From assembly GCF_000151665.1 (NCBI RefSeq), contig NW_013171822.1, positions 62,001 through 126,000 on the forward strand: DNA of 64,000 nt, written 5' to 3'. Position numbers and translations under genes: made by a program. Positions 42,477 through 53,314 of the stretch are shown here, one piece after another. This DNA is from Blastocystis hominis. Taxonomy: Eukaryota > Sar > Bigyra > Opalinata > Blastocystidae. The notes below the pieces were generated by a model that did not search any database, was not told where the DNA came from, and was given only the letters and a program-made list of their open reading frames with translations. Positions within the stretch are counted from its first letter, which is position 1; each line of letters starts with the position of its first letter.

Positions 42477-42997
42477 AGATACAGGAGATTGTGAATAGTG
42501 ACCACAATCGTTGGAAGACGTGCATTGCGAATGAGTTCCAGGATGCAAGGTAGATACAGAGTGCGAAATCGACGAGTTTGCAAAGGAATAGGTAAAAATA
42601 TGAGTTTGCTCTATCTGTCGCAAAAATGACAAAGAATTTTTAAGGGCTATGCATAATTCAACTTAAAAAACGATACCAAGTCCACATAGACAGAACAGCC
42701 AAATTAGTAATACTGCTATCTTTGATATAGTAACCATCACTTCCTTATATTTTAACTATTATTTTGAAGGAGTTATTGGAAGATAATAACTGCCCCAGGC
42801 TAAGAAAAATGATTTTTTAGAAACAAACATTATCATTCTTTATATCATTTATACCAGTCATTATTATAATAGATTAGAGAAGCAACGTATGCGATCAAAG
42901 AGTAAATTGTGATCCCTATAAAATAGGATACAACAATCGCGAATAATAGCAGCACATGGGAAATGTCAATCATATCACAATCAAATCAATAGTATGA
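42477..42997. other. AT-rich intergenic region
   Basis: About 520 bp between the VAP gene's end and the likely start of the second glycosyltransferase gene. No convincing ORF; may include missed 5' exons. Confidence 0.4.
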
Positions 42998-43005
42998 AAC
43001 AAACA
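42998..43005 (-). terminator. Poly(A) motif of the VAP gene
   Basis: TGTTTGTT on the minus strand, 17 bp after the TGA. Confidence 0.7.
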
Positions 43006-43021
43006 AGGCGAAACGAAGCAA

Positions 43022-44104
43022 TCACTCCATCATAAACCGAAAAGCAAACTGACCCAAGACAAACCCCGCTACGAACGCAATTACTACAATAACAGCCGTG
43101 ATTCCCGTCCAAATCGACTGTTTTGAGCCCTGCAAATTCACTTTCTAGCGATTGACAGCGAAACAAAAACTCCCACCAATTCAGACGAAGCTTGCTCTGA
43201 CAGCAACTTCAACGTGTTGAACTCTTCTTCTTTTGCCGAAAACTTCAATTCGAGGTCCTTTTTCTCCTCTTGAAGTTTCTTCACGATTTCCTGACACCGT
43301 TTGACGACCAAGCAAAGGCCGTCGTATTGTGTGCGCAGTTTTTTATATTCGGGTGACTAGAGTTCATGCGCGTTATGAACAGCAACAACAAACACTTCAG
43401 ATGTGGCAATGCTTCGCAAACTCTCATCCGATTTCTGAAATTAAGCAAAATAATAAAAAGCAAGCAAACACGTTCTTCTGACAAGGTAGATGGAATTGAA
43501 TTATAAGACAAGGTCAATGGAACAATCATTTGTTGAACATCGGATTTTGTAATATTTCCCCACTAGACCATAATAAAAATTGTTTTCACGCCCCACCTGC
43601 TGTGATATCTGCTCGACTTGGTCTTTGTCCGTGTCTGAACTGATCCCGTTGTAAAATAGATCAGACACCGCTGCAATATTGAACTGAACACGATAGCTGC
43701 ATAGTAACACAACGAAGTGAAATACGATTCCAGAGAGTTGGTTTCCTGATATTTCTGAATGAGTTCGTCGACGTAGATGGATGCGATTTTTACTAGAAAG
43801 AACGAGACCAGTACAATTCACACCTTCCAAAGTCATTGATTGGTTTATTTCGAGAGCAAAAACAGATGGTTTGATCCGTAGCCTTTTTCCGGCATTACTG
43901 CGAAGTTTGATAATGATCTACGTACGTGAGGGTTAGGGTGTATAGAGTACCCTTTTTTCGCTTGTATTCATCACCGAGATATTGCTTAAAGAGTCTTCGC
44001 CCTTGTTTACTATCCATGACTCCGTCCTTCTTTCCAATACAGTTTAAAACAATGTTATCGGCGGGTTTAATGGATAACGACAATCCCGAGCTACTACTAC
44101 TCAT
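43022..44104 (-). CDS. VAP-like ER tail-anchored MSP-domain protein
   Basis: Seven or more introns of 29-39 nt splice a VAMP-associated-protein-like chain. An MSP domain is visible (LSLSIKPADNIVLNL, SNISVMNTSEKRIIIKLRSN, KRLRIKPSVFALEINQ, YRVQFNIAAV), then a coiled coil (CQEIVKKLQEEKKDLELKFS) and a C-terminal membrane anchor (WTGITAVIVVIAFVAGFVLG) near the stop TGA 43024-43022. VAPs sit in the ER and bind FFAT motifs at membrane contact sites for lipid transfer. The intron just before SPEYKKLRTQ (39 nt, near 43362-43400) contains TGTTTGTT, so an alternative early poly(A) site is possible. The normal motif is at 43005-42998. Confidence 0.78.
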
Positions 44105-44253
44105 AGAAAAATAAGATAATCAAATTGGATAGTATACAGAAACTGGAAATCCAAAAAACGTGGACATCACTTGAATCATAGAAAGTGTTTTAGTCAGCGC
44201 TGCTTCCTTGACGGTTTGTAGCAGTGCTCATAGTACTACATATAGGGGAATAT

Positions 44254-47200
44254 ATGTTGTTTGATTGCTGTTCTCAAGAACGTTACGACTTTGAAGCATT
44301 GGCGGACATCATGAGCTCAGAAAGGCGAATGCAGTTCAATGCTAAATTGATCAAGCAATTTTCTAACTTGGTCGAATGTCCCACAACAATGAAGAAAAGA
44401 GTTGGTATTCTCGAGACAATGGAAGCCATCTTTAAAGAGCCAATTTTTGGTCGGGGTGCATGAACAGCACTGACTTATAGAGTATGAAGATGAGGAGAAG
44501 CAGATACTCGGAATGAAATACTTGCTAGCCACATGGGAGATCATTTTAAATGGTCTTCATGAAGTGAAGTTAGGATTCTCCAATGAGGTTTAGGTAAAGG
44601 ACCAAGATCGCGATATTCTGTATCGATTTATCACTTATATTGCCTACCGCAAAGAATTCTATCTTGTATCCACTCCACTTTGGTGTCATGGAATTTAGGA
44701 AAGCAATGGTTTCGACATTCGCTATATTGCAGTCAAGCAATGTCGCCTTCCCTATCTTAAACGTTTCATTTATCTTCTCCGCCTCACTCTGATTGAGGCC
44801 ATCACTTTACTAAAGAACCCTTCTAGCGCTCTCCCGCTTCGTTTCGCTTCTAAAATCGTTTTGCTTTCCTGCATTTGCATCCCTTCTGTCGGTAAAGTGG
44901 TCTACACGGGACTGCTGCAATCGCAACCTCCATTAAGCAAGAACGTTCCAGATATTCGATTCGATATCTTCAATGATGAGGACTTCCATCAAACCGCGGG
45001 GATCATACGGAAAGAGCGCTCTGCGATGAACCTGGAGTCGATGAGCGGACCGACGATCGAAAGTTCGCTGCCGAAAAGCCACAGCGTTTCGTACTTGCCA
45101 TCAGCGGTGGATTCGGTGTTGAATGAAGCGACGAATGGGGAGGATTCGAGAAGGAAGAAGAAGGAGGAGGAGGAAAATGAATCGATGAATGAATTGAATG
45201 AATTGAATGAATTGAATGAAATGAATGAAAATGGCGGAAAAACGAAGAAATCGAAGAAAGAGGGAAATGGATCGATGAGTGAATTGAATGAATCGAAAAT
45301 GTCGAGTGAATTGAATGAAACCTATGAAACGAATGATTGGATTGATTCAGATGATTCGGATTCGTATTGTTCATCGTGTAGTTCCGAGTCGGATTATTCC
45401 GATTCGGAAGACGATTATTCCGATTCTGAATCCGAATTTGTGGAAGAAGATGAAGAAGATGATGATGAGTATGATTATGATGATGATGATGATGATGATG
45501 ATGAAGCGAAAGGCTTTTATTATGGATCCTCCCAGCAAGATTTCTCCTACCATTACTCTGAAGACTTCATTCATTCCAATTCCAATTCCAATTCCAATTC
45601 CAACACTGAATCCGACTCCACCGATTCCGAATTCGATCGAACTCCTTCCTCTCACCGTCCCCTCCTTTCTCTCTCCCTCTCACCCCCAGACTTCTCTCCC
45701 TCCCATCGCTCCTCCCCCATGATCGACTTCGTCTTCGAGCCCGACCTCAAAGCCGACGAGGCTTCCCGTCCCTTCAACTCCATGTTTCCCTCCAACCGCG
45801 ACGTTCTCGACGGGCTCCCCGACCTCCAGTCCTCCATTTCCCCGGTTACTCCCGTCCCGCTCGACGACGACCTCCTCCCGCCTCTCCGTGTCCGCGATTA
45901 TTCCCGCATTGTCGAGCAGCTCAGCGTCGATTACGCGCTCGACCCGCACTTCCGACGCCTCCACAACGACCTCCAAGCGCGCGTGCCCTCCCTCTTCTAC
46001 TGGTGTGTCGTCGCCGACAGCATCGTCGACTGCCAGACTCCGGGCTGGTGGGCCAAACGGTACCGCTCTCCCCGCGGTTCTACCTAGATTCCGCGTCAAC
46101 GACGGCTTTTTGTTCACCTTCGTTCAGTCCTGGTGCGAGTTCGTCGACGCCTGCCGCCAGGCCGCCTTCCCCGGTTTCCACGTTTCCACGTTTCCACTCT
46201 AGCCTTCCCCTTCGTGTGCGTCCCCTCCTTCTTCGTCGTCCTGCGGGCGTTTCTCCCGGCGTTTCAGGCCTCGGTGATCTACCAGTACCGCTGCGGGCAG
46301 ATCCGATCGCACTGGTTTTCCTCGCGCTACGAGTTCAACTCCGCCGGCCTCCGCGCCAGGTTTCTCTCCCATCCCCGCGGTGACGCCTAGCGAAAGCCTG
46401 CTCGCCGAGCCCGTCCTGCTCGATCTGTACCGCCTCCCCGCGGGACTGACGTCTAGTCTTCTCGAGGTCCTTTTCTCTCAATGTAACGCCTACGTCCTCG
46501 GCGACGTCCTCGTCTGTACCTCCGTTTCCACGTTTCTCTCTAGGCTGCTCCTACCTGGAGGCCTGGTTCCGCGCGCTTCGCGCCCGCGCGCTCTCTGCGC
46601 TCTTCCCCGCGCTGCGGTTCCCCGCGCTCCCCGCGGAACTGCGCGCGCTGCGGACGCTGGAGGCGTTCGTGCGGCTGGAGCTGCGGCAGCGCGCGGGGTA
46701 CGAGGCGTCGGCGTATCGGCGGTACGGCGTGGCGGAAGGATTCACGCGGATCCACGCGGAGGAAGCGATGATCGTGAGCGGCGTGGCGCAGAACGAGGGA
46801 GAAGCGGTGGCGGCGTGGGAGGAACTGGTGAGACAGGACCGTGTGAAGCAGAGTAGGGGAAACGGGGAAGTGGAGAGTAGTTCGGTATGATTATAATGCG
46901 AGACAGTCCGTGTGGAGGCTGCGGAAGCGAGAGGAGCGAGGCGACTGGGTGCTGCTCTCGCAGAGGGCCGCGCTGCCCGCGCAGTTCGACGGCGCGTTCT
47001 TCTTTACGGGGATGAAGCGGCTGCTGGAGCAGGAGCACGTGCTGGTAGGCGAGGCGAGAAGAGTCGAGCGAAGATCTTGAAGCGCGTGCTGGCCTTCGTG
47101 TACAACAATGCCGATGTGTTCCAGGGAGAGTTTCGAAGCCAGGTAGGGGAGTGCTCGATGAGGAATTCCATTGTGTTTTTGTGTTTTGAGGGCGAGGGGA

Positions 47201-48131
47201 TCTTTTTGGTCTAGTTTTGACCCAATTTGGGTACAATTTGGTCTATTTTGACCCAATTTGGGTACAATTTGGTCTATTTTGACCCAATTTGGGTACAATT
47301 TGGTCTATTTTGACCCATTTTGATTCATTTTTGATTGTTTTTTCTCCTCTCCAATCCCTTTTGTTTCCACGTTTCACCTTTTGTTTCCACGTTTCCTCAC
47401 CATTGCTTCTCTAGTTCTTTTCATACCTTTTCTCGGATTTCTTCCGCTTTTTTTGTCACTGGGACGCGAATATTCGCTTCCTCTTTCATTTAATTCTCAT
47501 TTATCGCTGCTTTCGCCTTCCCAGAGACCGCCTTTCCCTTCTCGATTCTCGTTCCTCCGATTTCTGCCATTCACAAAATAGAGGGTATTTTATCACAGCT
47601 GGACAAAGACAAATTGCAAACCATTCTGAGGCTTCCGATCGGCGCCAAATCCGATCGCGACTGTTTCCATTTGATTGGTTGGATGATTCATGTAGCGCTA
47701 CGTCATCTGCTCCAGCACCACGAAAAGTGGAAACGTAGAAAGCGCATTCCGGGCGTTTCGATGGTGTTCCTGCAGTCGAAATCGGAGTTCGCGCTGGCGG
47801 ACGATCCGGCCAATCAGCCGGTCGATGTAGTCGATAGAGCGAGGCGTGAGCGACTAGGAAGTGGACGCGGCGCTGAGCCAGCAGCTGAATGGGTTCGTGC
47901 GTCAGGCGGTGCGTCAGATTAATCATCCGGAAGAGATGATCGTGAGCGTGAATCAACGAGTAGGCGTTGGAGGGGCGTGAGAGACGCAGCATTATCTGTT
48001 TTATTCCATCGCGGAGTATGTCGCGGGGCTGCAGGTGTACGAGAAGGAAGCAGGGAGAGAGGAAGTCGTGCTGCCGCCGCTTTTAGAGGGGTCAATCGTG
48101 GCGATGGAGCAGAGTATTAATCTAAATGAGT
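44254..48131 (+). CDS. Large protein with acidic low-complexity region, DUF1765-like C-terminal part
   Basis: At least twelve introns. An N-terminal helical part (YDFEALADIMSSERRMQF, LLATWEIILNGLHE, FASKIVLLSCICIPSVGKVV) is followed by low-complexity runs: ELNELNEMNEN repeats (45180-45330), a DSD/DYD acid stretch and SNSNSN. The C-terminal part (FYWCVVADSIVDC, FLFTFVQSWCEFVDACRQA, FTGMKRLLEQEHVLILKRVL, FFRFFCHWDANIRFLFHLIL) resembles DUF1765-type proteins of fungi and protists, from memory. Function unknown. The intron at 47143-47414 is 272 nt and carries a 31-bp tandem repeat. An encoded TGA exists at 48140-48142, but T 48131 lies four bases before TGTTTGAT (48136-48143), so TAA made after GAG is more likely. 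Confidence 0.6.
47143..47414 (+). repeat. Unusually long intron with a 31-bp tandem repeat
   Basis: This intron separates FRSQ from FFSYLF in the DUF1765-like gene. It is 272 nt, about nine times the usual size. It holds three identical 31-bp units (47219-47249, 47250-47280, 47281-47311) plus a fragment of a fourth, each made around GACCCAATTTGGGTACAAT, and then two copies of TTTTGTTTCCACGTTTC. Confidence 0.8.
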
Positions 48132-48135
48132 GCAT

Positions 48136-48150
48136 TGTTTGATGCAAACA
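48136..48150. terminator. Overlapping poly(A) motifs of two convergent genes
   Basis: TGTTTGAT (plus, 48136-48143) overlaps by one base TGTTTGCA (minus, 48150-48143). The plus motif sets cleavage after T 48131; the minus one serves the MYB-ANK-HDAC-PHD gene, about 80 bp after its stop. Confidence 0.7.
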
Positions 48151-48156
48151 CACATT

Positions 48157-48186
48157 CCATTATTCATTCATTCATTCATTCATTCA
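48157..48186. repeat. ATTC tetranucleotide repeat
   Basis: About six tandem CATT units in the 3' region of the MYB-ANK-HDAC-PHD transcript. Confidence 0.8.
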
Positions 48187-48231
48187 ACACAGTTCCGTTG
48201 GTTCCACGCTACTTTTTATTGTTCATAATCT

Positions 48232-51200
48232 TCATCCAAAATGCTTTCTCGACTCGCATGCCCATATCCCGAATATCTCGCTATCTCTCACACTCTCTCC
48301 CCATTTCCTACCTCGTTTTCGCCGCGGATGATTCTCCTCATCGCTCTCTCCATCGCGCCGATACCCTCCATAATACCCTCCATCCGCGTCCTTCTTCCGA
48401 CTCCGCAGCCGCATCGTCATTTTCTCCTCCTCTTTCTCCTGCATCGCCCTCTCCTTCTCCCTCTCCTTCTCCTTCTCCTTCTCCTCCTTCTCCTTCCTCG
48501 CCTCCTGCAGATTGACTCCCTCCGCTCGGCACCATCGGCAAATGAACGGCTCGTCGCTCTCCTGGTGCGAGCCCATTTCGATTCCCGCGCAGCTGTAGTG
48601 CACCCATCCGCCGCATTTCTTCCCCACCGCGCACTCGATCATCTCCTCATCGCGCAGCTCCCCGCACCCGCACACACTCCCGCGATTCCCGCGGTTCCCA
48701 GCACTCCCGCGGGAATTCGAGCTCTCCTTCTCCCCCACAAAATCGCCGAGCAGTCCGCGCAGATGCCCCGCGACGTTCTTCGCCAGCGGCTCTCTGCATG
48801 ACCGGGTTTCTCCGTTTCTACCTGACCAACGCGGTGTCGTTGGAGCCCTTCTGCCGCTTGTAGGACCCGTAGCCCCCTTCCAGCAGACTCACCACGCGGC
48901 CGTCGCAGCAGACGCTCGCGACCTCCATCACCTTCCCCAGCACCCACGCGTAGTCCTCGATTTTCAGGTCCATGCCCGCCTGGATCGTCGGGATGAAGCG
49001 CTGGTTCCCCACGTCGCCGTAGCCTCCGTCGAACCCCGACGACACCAGGATCAAATCCGGACCGAAGCTCCGCAACAGCGGCAGCAACCGCGCCGAAACC
49101 GCGTGTCGGAACAGCACGCGGCCGCCCTCCCCGTCGTGCCGGCGGTTGCTACATGGAAACGTGGAAACGGAGGTACTGCTCGGTCTCCCAGAGCGGCTGG
49201 AGCGGCTGGTTGTAGATGTTGTCGGTGAGGTGGTCGGTTTTGCCGGTGCCCGGGTAAAACTCGTAGTCGTGGTGGAGATCCTGCACGAAAAACCCGTTCA
49301 GCCAATCAAAACGCGGAAATAGATGTGCGAGGACCAGAACAAAAACTGCTCGGGATGGTTGTATTTCTGGAGAATCTGCTCGGTGCCGTTGCCGTGGTGG
49401 ATGTCTGTCTGTTATTTCCCTGTTATACACGCACCGATATCGACAATCGCGATTTTCTTGACGATCTGGGGGTATTTTTCCAGCGCGTGGAACGCCGCGA
49501 TCATCACGTTGTTGAACACGCAGAACCCGCACGACGACGCCGTGGTCAACAACCCGTCCGTTCCCGCGTGATGTCCCGGCGGCCGCACGCACACGAACGC
49601 GTTCCGAAACTCCCCAGAGCACACTACGCTTCAGACAAAACCGCGGTTTTCACCTTTATCCACGCCGGCAATGGCTCCGCCGGCGGCTCGAAGCGCGGCT
49701 TGGAGGGAGCCCTTGCTGAAGGAGGTATCGCAGATGCCCTCGTCTTTGATTTTCTCGCTGGGCACGCCGAATCCCTGCTGCACGTGCGGCGTAAACGCCA
49801 CGGATTGTCCCTGCATGAGCTCGCTGTCGAGTTTGTAGAGCAGCTGGAAGTACCGCAGCGAGTGCGCCTTCAGAATCTCCTGCTTCCCCGCGATAGGAAA
49901 GCCCGAGTCGTAGCACACCGCCCAATCATCGATCTGCGCGTGGAGGGCCTGAAGAATCGCGGTTATTCGCGGCGGAGCTTCCCACGGATTGGCGCCCTGC
50001 GTGCCGGAGGTGCGCGGAATGTGGAGATTGCAGTCGGGGTGGTGCAGGATGACCGTGCGAAGCCGCGGATGCACGCGGTAGAAGATCTCGCGCAGGTGGT
50101 GACGCTCTTCCGCGGGGAAGGCTGCGAAGAAGGGAAACGGGGAAACCTACGGCTGGATTCGCTGTTGAGGAGGGAGAGCGGGGTTTGGTGCTGGTGATTG
50201 CGGAGAGAAATGTCCGCTTTGCATTCCTCGAGGAGGAGTTTCGCGCAGTCGAAACGCCCCTCGAGGAGACTGAGGTGGAGACACGTGTTGCCCGCATTGT
50301 TCTGCTGATCGACGTTGCCGCCCTGATCGATTAAATACCGAAGAATCACTGGGCGTCAGCCATACTACGCGCTTCTACCTGGATTTCCAACGATCGCAGC
50401 CCACATAACCGCGGTATTGCCGTCGCGATCGCAGGGCGTGATGCTGGCTCCCTATTCTTCACGAATTCGATGGAGTGAAACGGCCTCGATGAGGAGTTTC
50501 GTGATGTTGAGGGCCGTTACGCTGTCGCGGAGACAGGTGGCGGTCATAAGTGGCGTAAAACCGTGGGAGTCGTGCAGATTGACGTAGTGAGCGTTGGCGG
50601 ATCCGCTGTCTTTGTTGGCGTTGAGGAAGGCGCGCGTGTCCTGCTCGGAGGAAAGAACCGCCTTGGAGTGAGCAAGAGTGTGAAGGCGAGCTACCATGTG
50701 AAGAGCAGATCGCTTTCCCTTCGCGTTGGCGGGCGTTTTGGGAGCGTTGCGGTCGACTCGGTAGTCCTCTTCCTCCTCGTCTTTTCCGAGCTGGAGGAAG
50801 AGCGTGTCGGGGTTTGTGAGGTGGAGCGTGGGCTTCAAAGTGGAGGGAGGACGCTTGATTTGGTCCACGATCGATACTTTGCGAATGTGGGAATCGGATC
50901 CAGAAGATCCAGAGGGTCCAGAAGATCCAGAGGGTCCAGAAGATCCAGAGGGTCCAGAAGATCCAGAGGGTCCAGAAGATCCAGAGGGTCCAGAAGATCC
51001 AGAGGGTCCAGAAGATCCAGAGGGTCCAGAAGATCCAGAGGGTCCAGAAGATGGTTTGGGTTCAGAGGATTCGCTGGTAGAAACAGTAGAAACAGTGGAA
51101 GCAGGGGGTGGAGGGGGAGGAGAGGTAGAAGAAGGTTCGGGTTTGATTTCTAGTTTCAATTTCGCAATTTGATTTTCGATTTCATTTTGCTTTGGATCTT

Positions 51201-52419
51201 TCGATTCTGTTTCTTCTGTTTCTTTTGGTTTTTCTTGGTCTTCTTTTGACTCCTCTTTCGATTCACTCTTCTCGGTTTCCATGTTTGTTTCTCCTTTCTC
51301 CTTTTCCTCCTTCCCTATCTCCTTCTCCTTTTCTTTTTCTTTTTCTTTCTCTTTTTCCTCCTTTCTCTTCACTTCTCCACTTCCTCCCAGTTTCCCCGTT
51401 TCCCCATTCTCCGCAGGCTTCCTCCCCTCCTCTTCAGACTCCTCGTACGCGTGTTTCATGAGCATTCCCAGCACCACGGTCGCGAATTGTCTTTCCTGCC
51501 ACATCCGATCCTTCATGTCATAGAACCCCATCGGCGTGATTCGACGACTGAAACAGTCCGACGAGGCCAAAGGCATCGACGACGGACGCATCGACCGCTT
51601 GTAGTGTCGAGGAATCAGCAATTCCGAGTCGCTGGCGTCCTTCGGCGAGATGTATTCCGCGGGGATTCGCACGGAGGGCTGGGAGGGCTGGGGCTCGTCG
51701 TGGAGGTCGGGCTTGGGAGTCGTGTGCTCTTCGGGGATGGGACTGGCGGTGCGCGAGCGCGTCATGACGACGTTGGTAGAGCGAGAAGGCGCTTTGGAGG
51801 AGATCTGATAGGTGGATCGACTGTGGGATCGCATCTTCGATTTCTAGCGGATTAGGGAGTGTTAGTTTATATTCTAAATACTTTGTGACGACGATCGGTT
51901 GGCTCGCCTCCGTCGTTCATCCGATCGTATTTCGTGGAGAAGTCGTTTTTGAGAAAGAATTTCTGGGCGTGTGTGCGGATTTGAATCAATGTTCGCGTTG
52001 TTACCTGAATTTTAGTTAACAAAATCTCGAACAAACGATTGTGGAGATACGCCTCCAATCCTTCCCATAGAGTCTGTATCCTTCTAAGAATTTTGCGTGT
52101 TCTGCAGCTGTCCATCGACCGATATTGTTCCCACCTTCACCAATCGAATTATCACCCATCACTTCTTCTCCTTCTGCTTCCTATACATTGAAAATCGTTT
52201 CCGATGCTGTACTGTCTTCGTTTCTATAGGCGATTCGACTGCTGTTGGAGTCAATGCTCCCGGATTGGTTTCACTTGTTACCAAATCACTAGAATCGAGT
52301 TGAGACTGATCTAGGTGCGGGTCTGCAGACGTCGTTTCCTCTTGGGGAGTATATGTTTTGTTTTCTTCAACGGGGGAAAACTTTGCAGATTCATGCGGAG
52401 TTTCCGTTTTAACATCCAT
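48232..52419 (-). CDS. MYB(SHAQKYF)-ankyrin-HDAC-PHD fusion protein
   Basis: Twelve exons joined by introns at 52212-52181, 52036-52005, 51881-51844, 50481-50452, 50378-50349, 50150-50122, 49653-49624, 49434-49405, 49312-49281, 49176-49149 and 48821-48794 add to exactly 1,282 codons plus TGA. Order: acidic N-terminus; MYB-like SHAQKYF domain (about 88-145: [36 protein letters not shown]); disordered region with charged KEKE runs and a GPSGSS repeat; ankyrin repeats (about 560-690: [42 protein letters not shown]); class II histone deacetylase (about 705-1110: [54 protein letters not shown]); PHD finger (about 1130-1185, Cys4-His-Cys3); basic tail. All key zinc and catalytic residues appear kept. 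It could bind DNA, deacetylate lysines and read histones. The one weak link is the 38-nt intron joining the MYB part. Confidence 0.82.
50899..51051. repeat. In-frame 18-bp minisatellite in the MYB-ANK-HDAC-PHD gene
   Basis: About eight and a half near-perfect copies of an 18-bp unit (AGAAGATCCAGAGGGTCC), encoding Gly-Pro-Ser-Gly-Ser-Ser on the minus strand. It lies in the disordered linker between the MYB part and the ankyrin repeats, so copy number could vary without harm. Confidence 0.9.
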
Positions 52420-52614
52420 GAGTAATCAAAAAGCAATTATGAAATAGAAAAGATATCGAACTGCCTAATTACGAGAAAATATGTTTGGTTTGGATATTAA
52501 CCAATCTTTATGGATGACAACTACCCAAGTAGCAATAATGAATCCGGTACTTTTTAAATAATTGGATAATAGCAACAGATCCAATAAACCAAAAAACTGG
52601 ACTATTTCAAAACA

Positions 52615-52825
52615 ATGGTTCCTTCGACGAAAACGAGCGAGAAAAAGGAAAATCCATATAAAGAGGTGGAAGTAGCGAAATGGGTGGACGAGCAAGTGGA
52701 GACTTTGCGAACATTCTCTTCTGTAGGTCCGGGATGAGATACAGCGTCTAAAATCGTGTGGCAGCAGCTGTCTGCCCGTAAAAGTGAATAATATATCTTT
52801 TTTGCTGATTGCCTTGTTTCCTTGA
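52615..52825 (+). CDS. Short hypothetical protein, possibly the 5' part of the next gene
   Basis: ATG 52615 opens MVPSTKTSEKKENPYKEVEV; a 31-nt intron (about 52691-52721) leads to VRDEIQRLKSCGSSCLP, and the frame then ends at TGA 52823-52825. The predicted product is only about 60 residues, helical and charged, and is not recognised. A TGTTTCCT near its end is a weak poly(A)-like motif. I tried to splice it to the following ORF and found no junction in phase. Confidence 0.3.
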
Positions 52826-52833
52826 CTGTTCAC

Positions 52834-53310
52834 ATGGCGATTACGAAAGAAGACGATTGCTACGTAAATCGAGTGGAATGCGATACCGCTTTTGACTTTG
52901 ATCGTGTGGAGATGATTCTCATCTCGGAGCCCAAGCCATGCCCTTTGAAAGAGGGATACAATTATGTATCATTTCCCAGAGCTCGCGATTCATAGGTCCA
53001 TGTTGTCCTTTTCTGCAAGAACATCCCTTTGATTCTTCCCTACATGTACGATACATCCTATGAGAAGAAGGGTCACGATCTCAAGCAGTGGATCTTTATT
53101 AACAACAAACTACAGTCTTCCAGACAAAGTATTGATAAGTTCGAAGATGCGTACCATTGGTTTGTTTTCTCACACTCTGTACACCATGTGAATCGCAGTC
53201 TTATGTTCCAAACGCTTATAGAAGTTGCTAATTCGCTCTCTCTCAATGAACCCCTCTCTCTTGTAAAAGCGTATGGCATCTTCGTTCGTTTCCTGCACCT
53301 ACTGTTATGA
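52834..53310 (+). CDS. Hypothetical protein
   Basis: ATG 52834 starts MAITKEDDCYVNRVECDTAF; a 30-nt intron (52967-52996, GT..TAG) removes an in-frame TAG and joins GYNYVHVVLFCKNIPLILPY. The rest includes YHWFVFSHSVHHVNRSLMF and ends in a hydrophobic stretch at TGA 53308-53310. About 150 residues; no family recognised. Its end abuts the convergent acetyltransferase gene, stops 4 bp apart. Confidence 0.45.
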
Positions 53311-53314
53311 AAAC

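Noticed and set aside
47219-47311. CRISPR-like repeat array
   Set aside because: The 31-bp units are directly adjacent, with no spacers, and lie inside a eukaryotic intron.
44254-48131. STRIP/Far11 identity for the large acidic protein
   Set aside because: Comparison from memory with the N1221 and DUF3402 regions gave no convincing run of matches; the DUF1765-like helical part fits better.
48157-48186. Telomere-like repeat
   Set aside because: It is a simple CATT run in an untranslated region between two genes.
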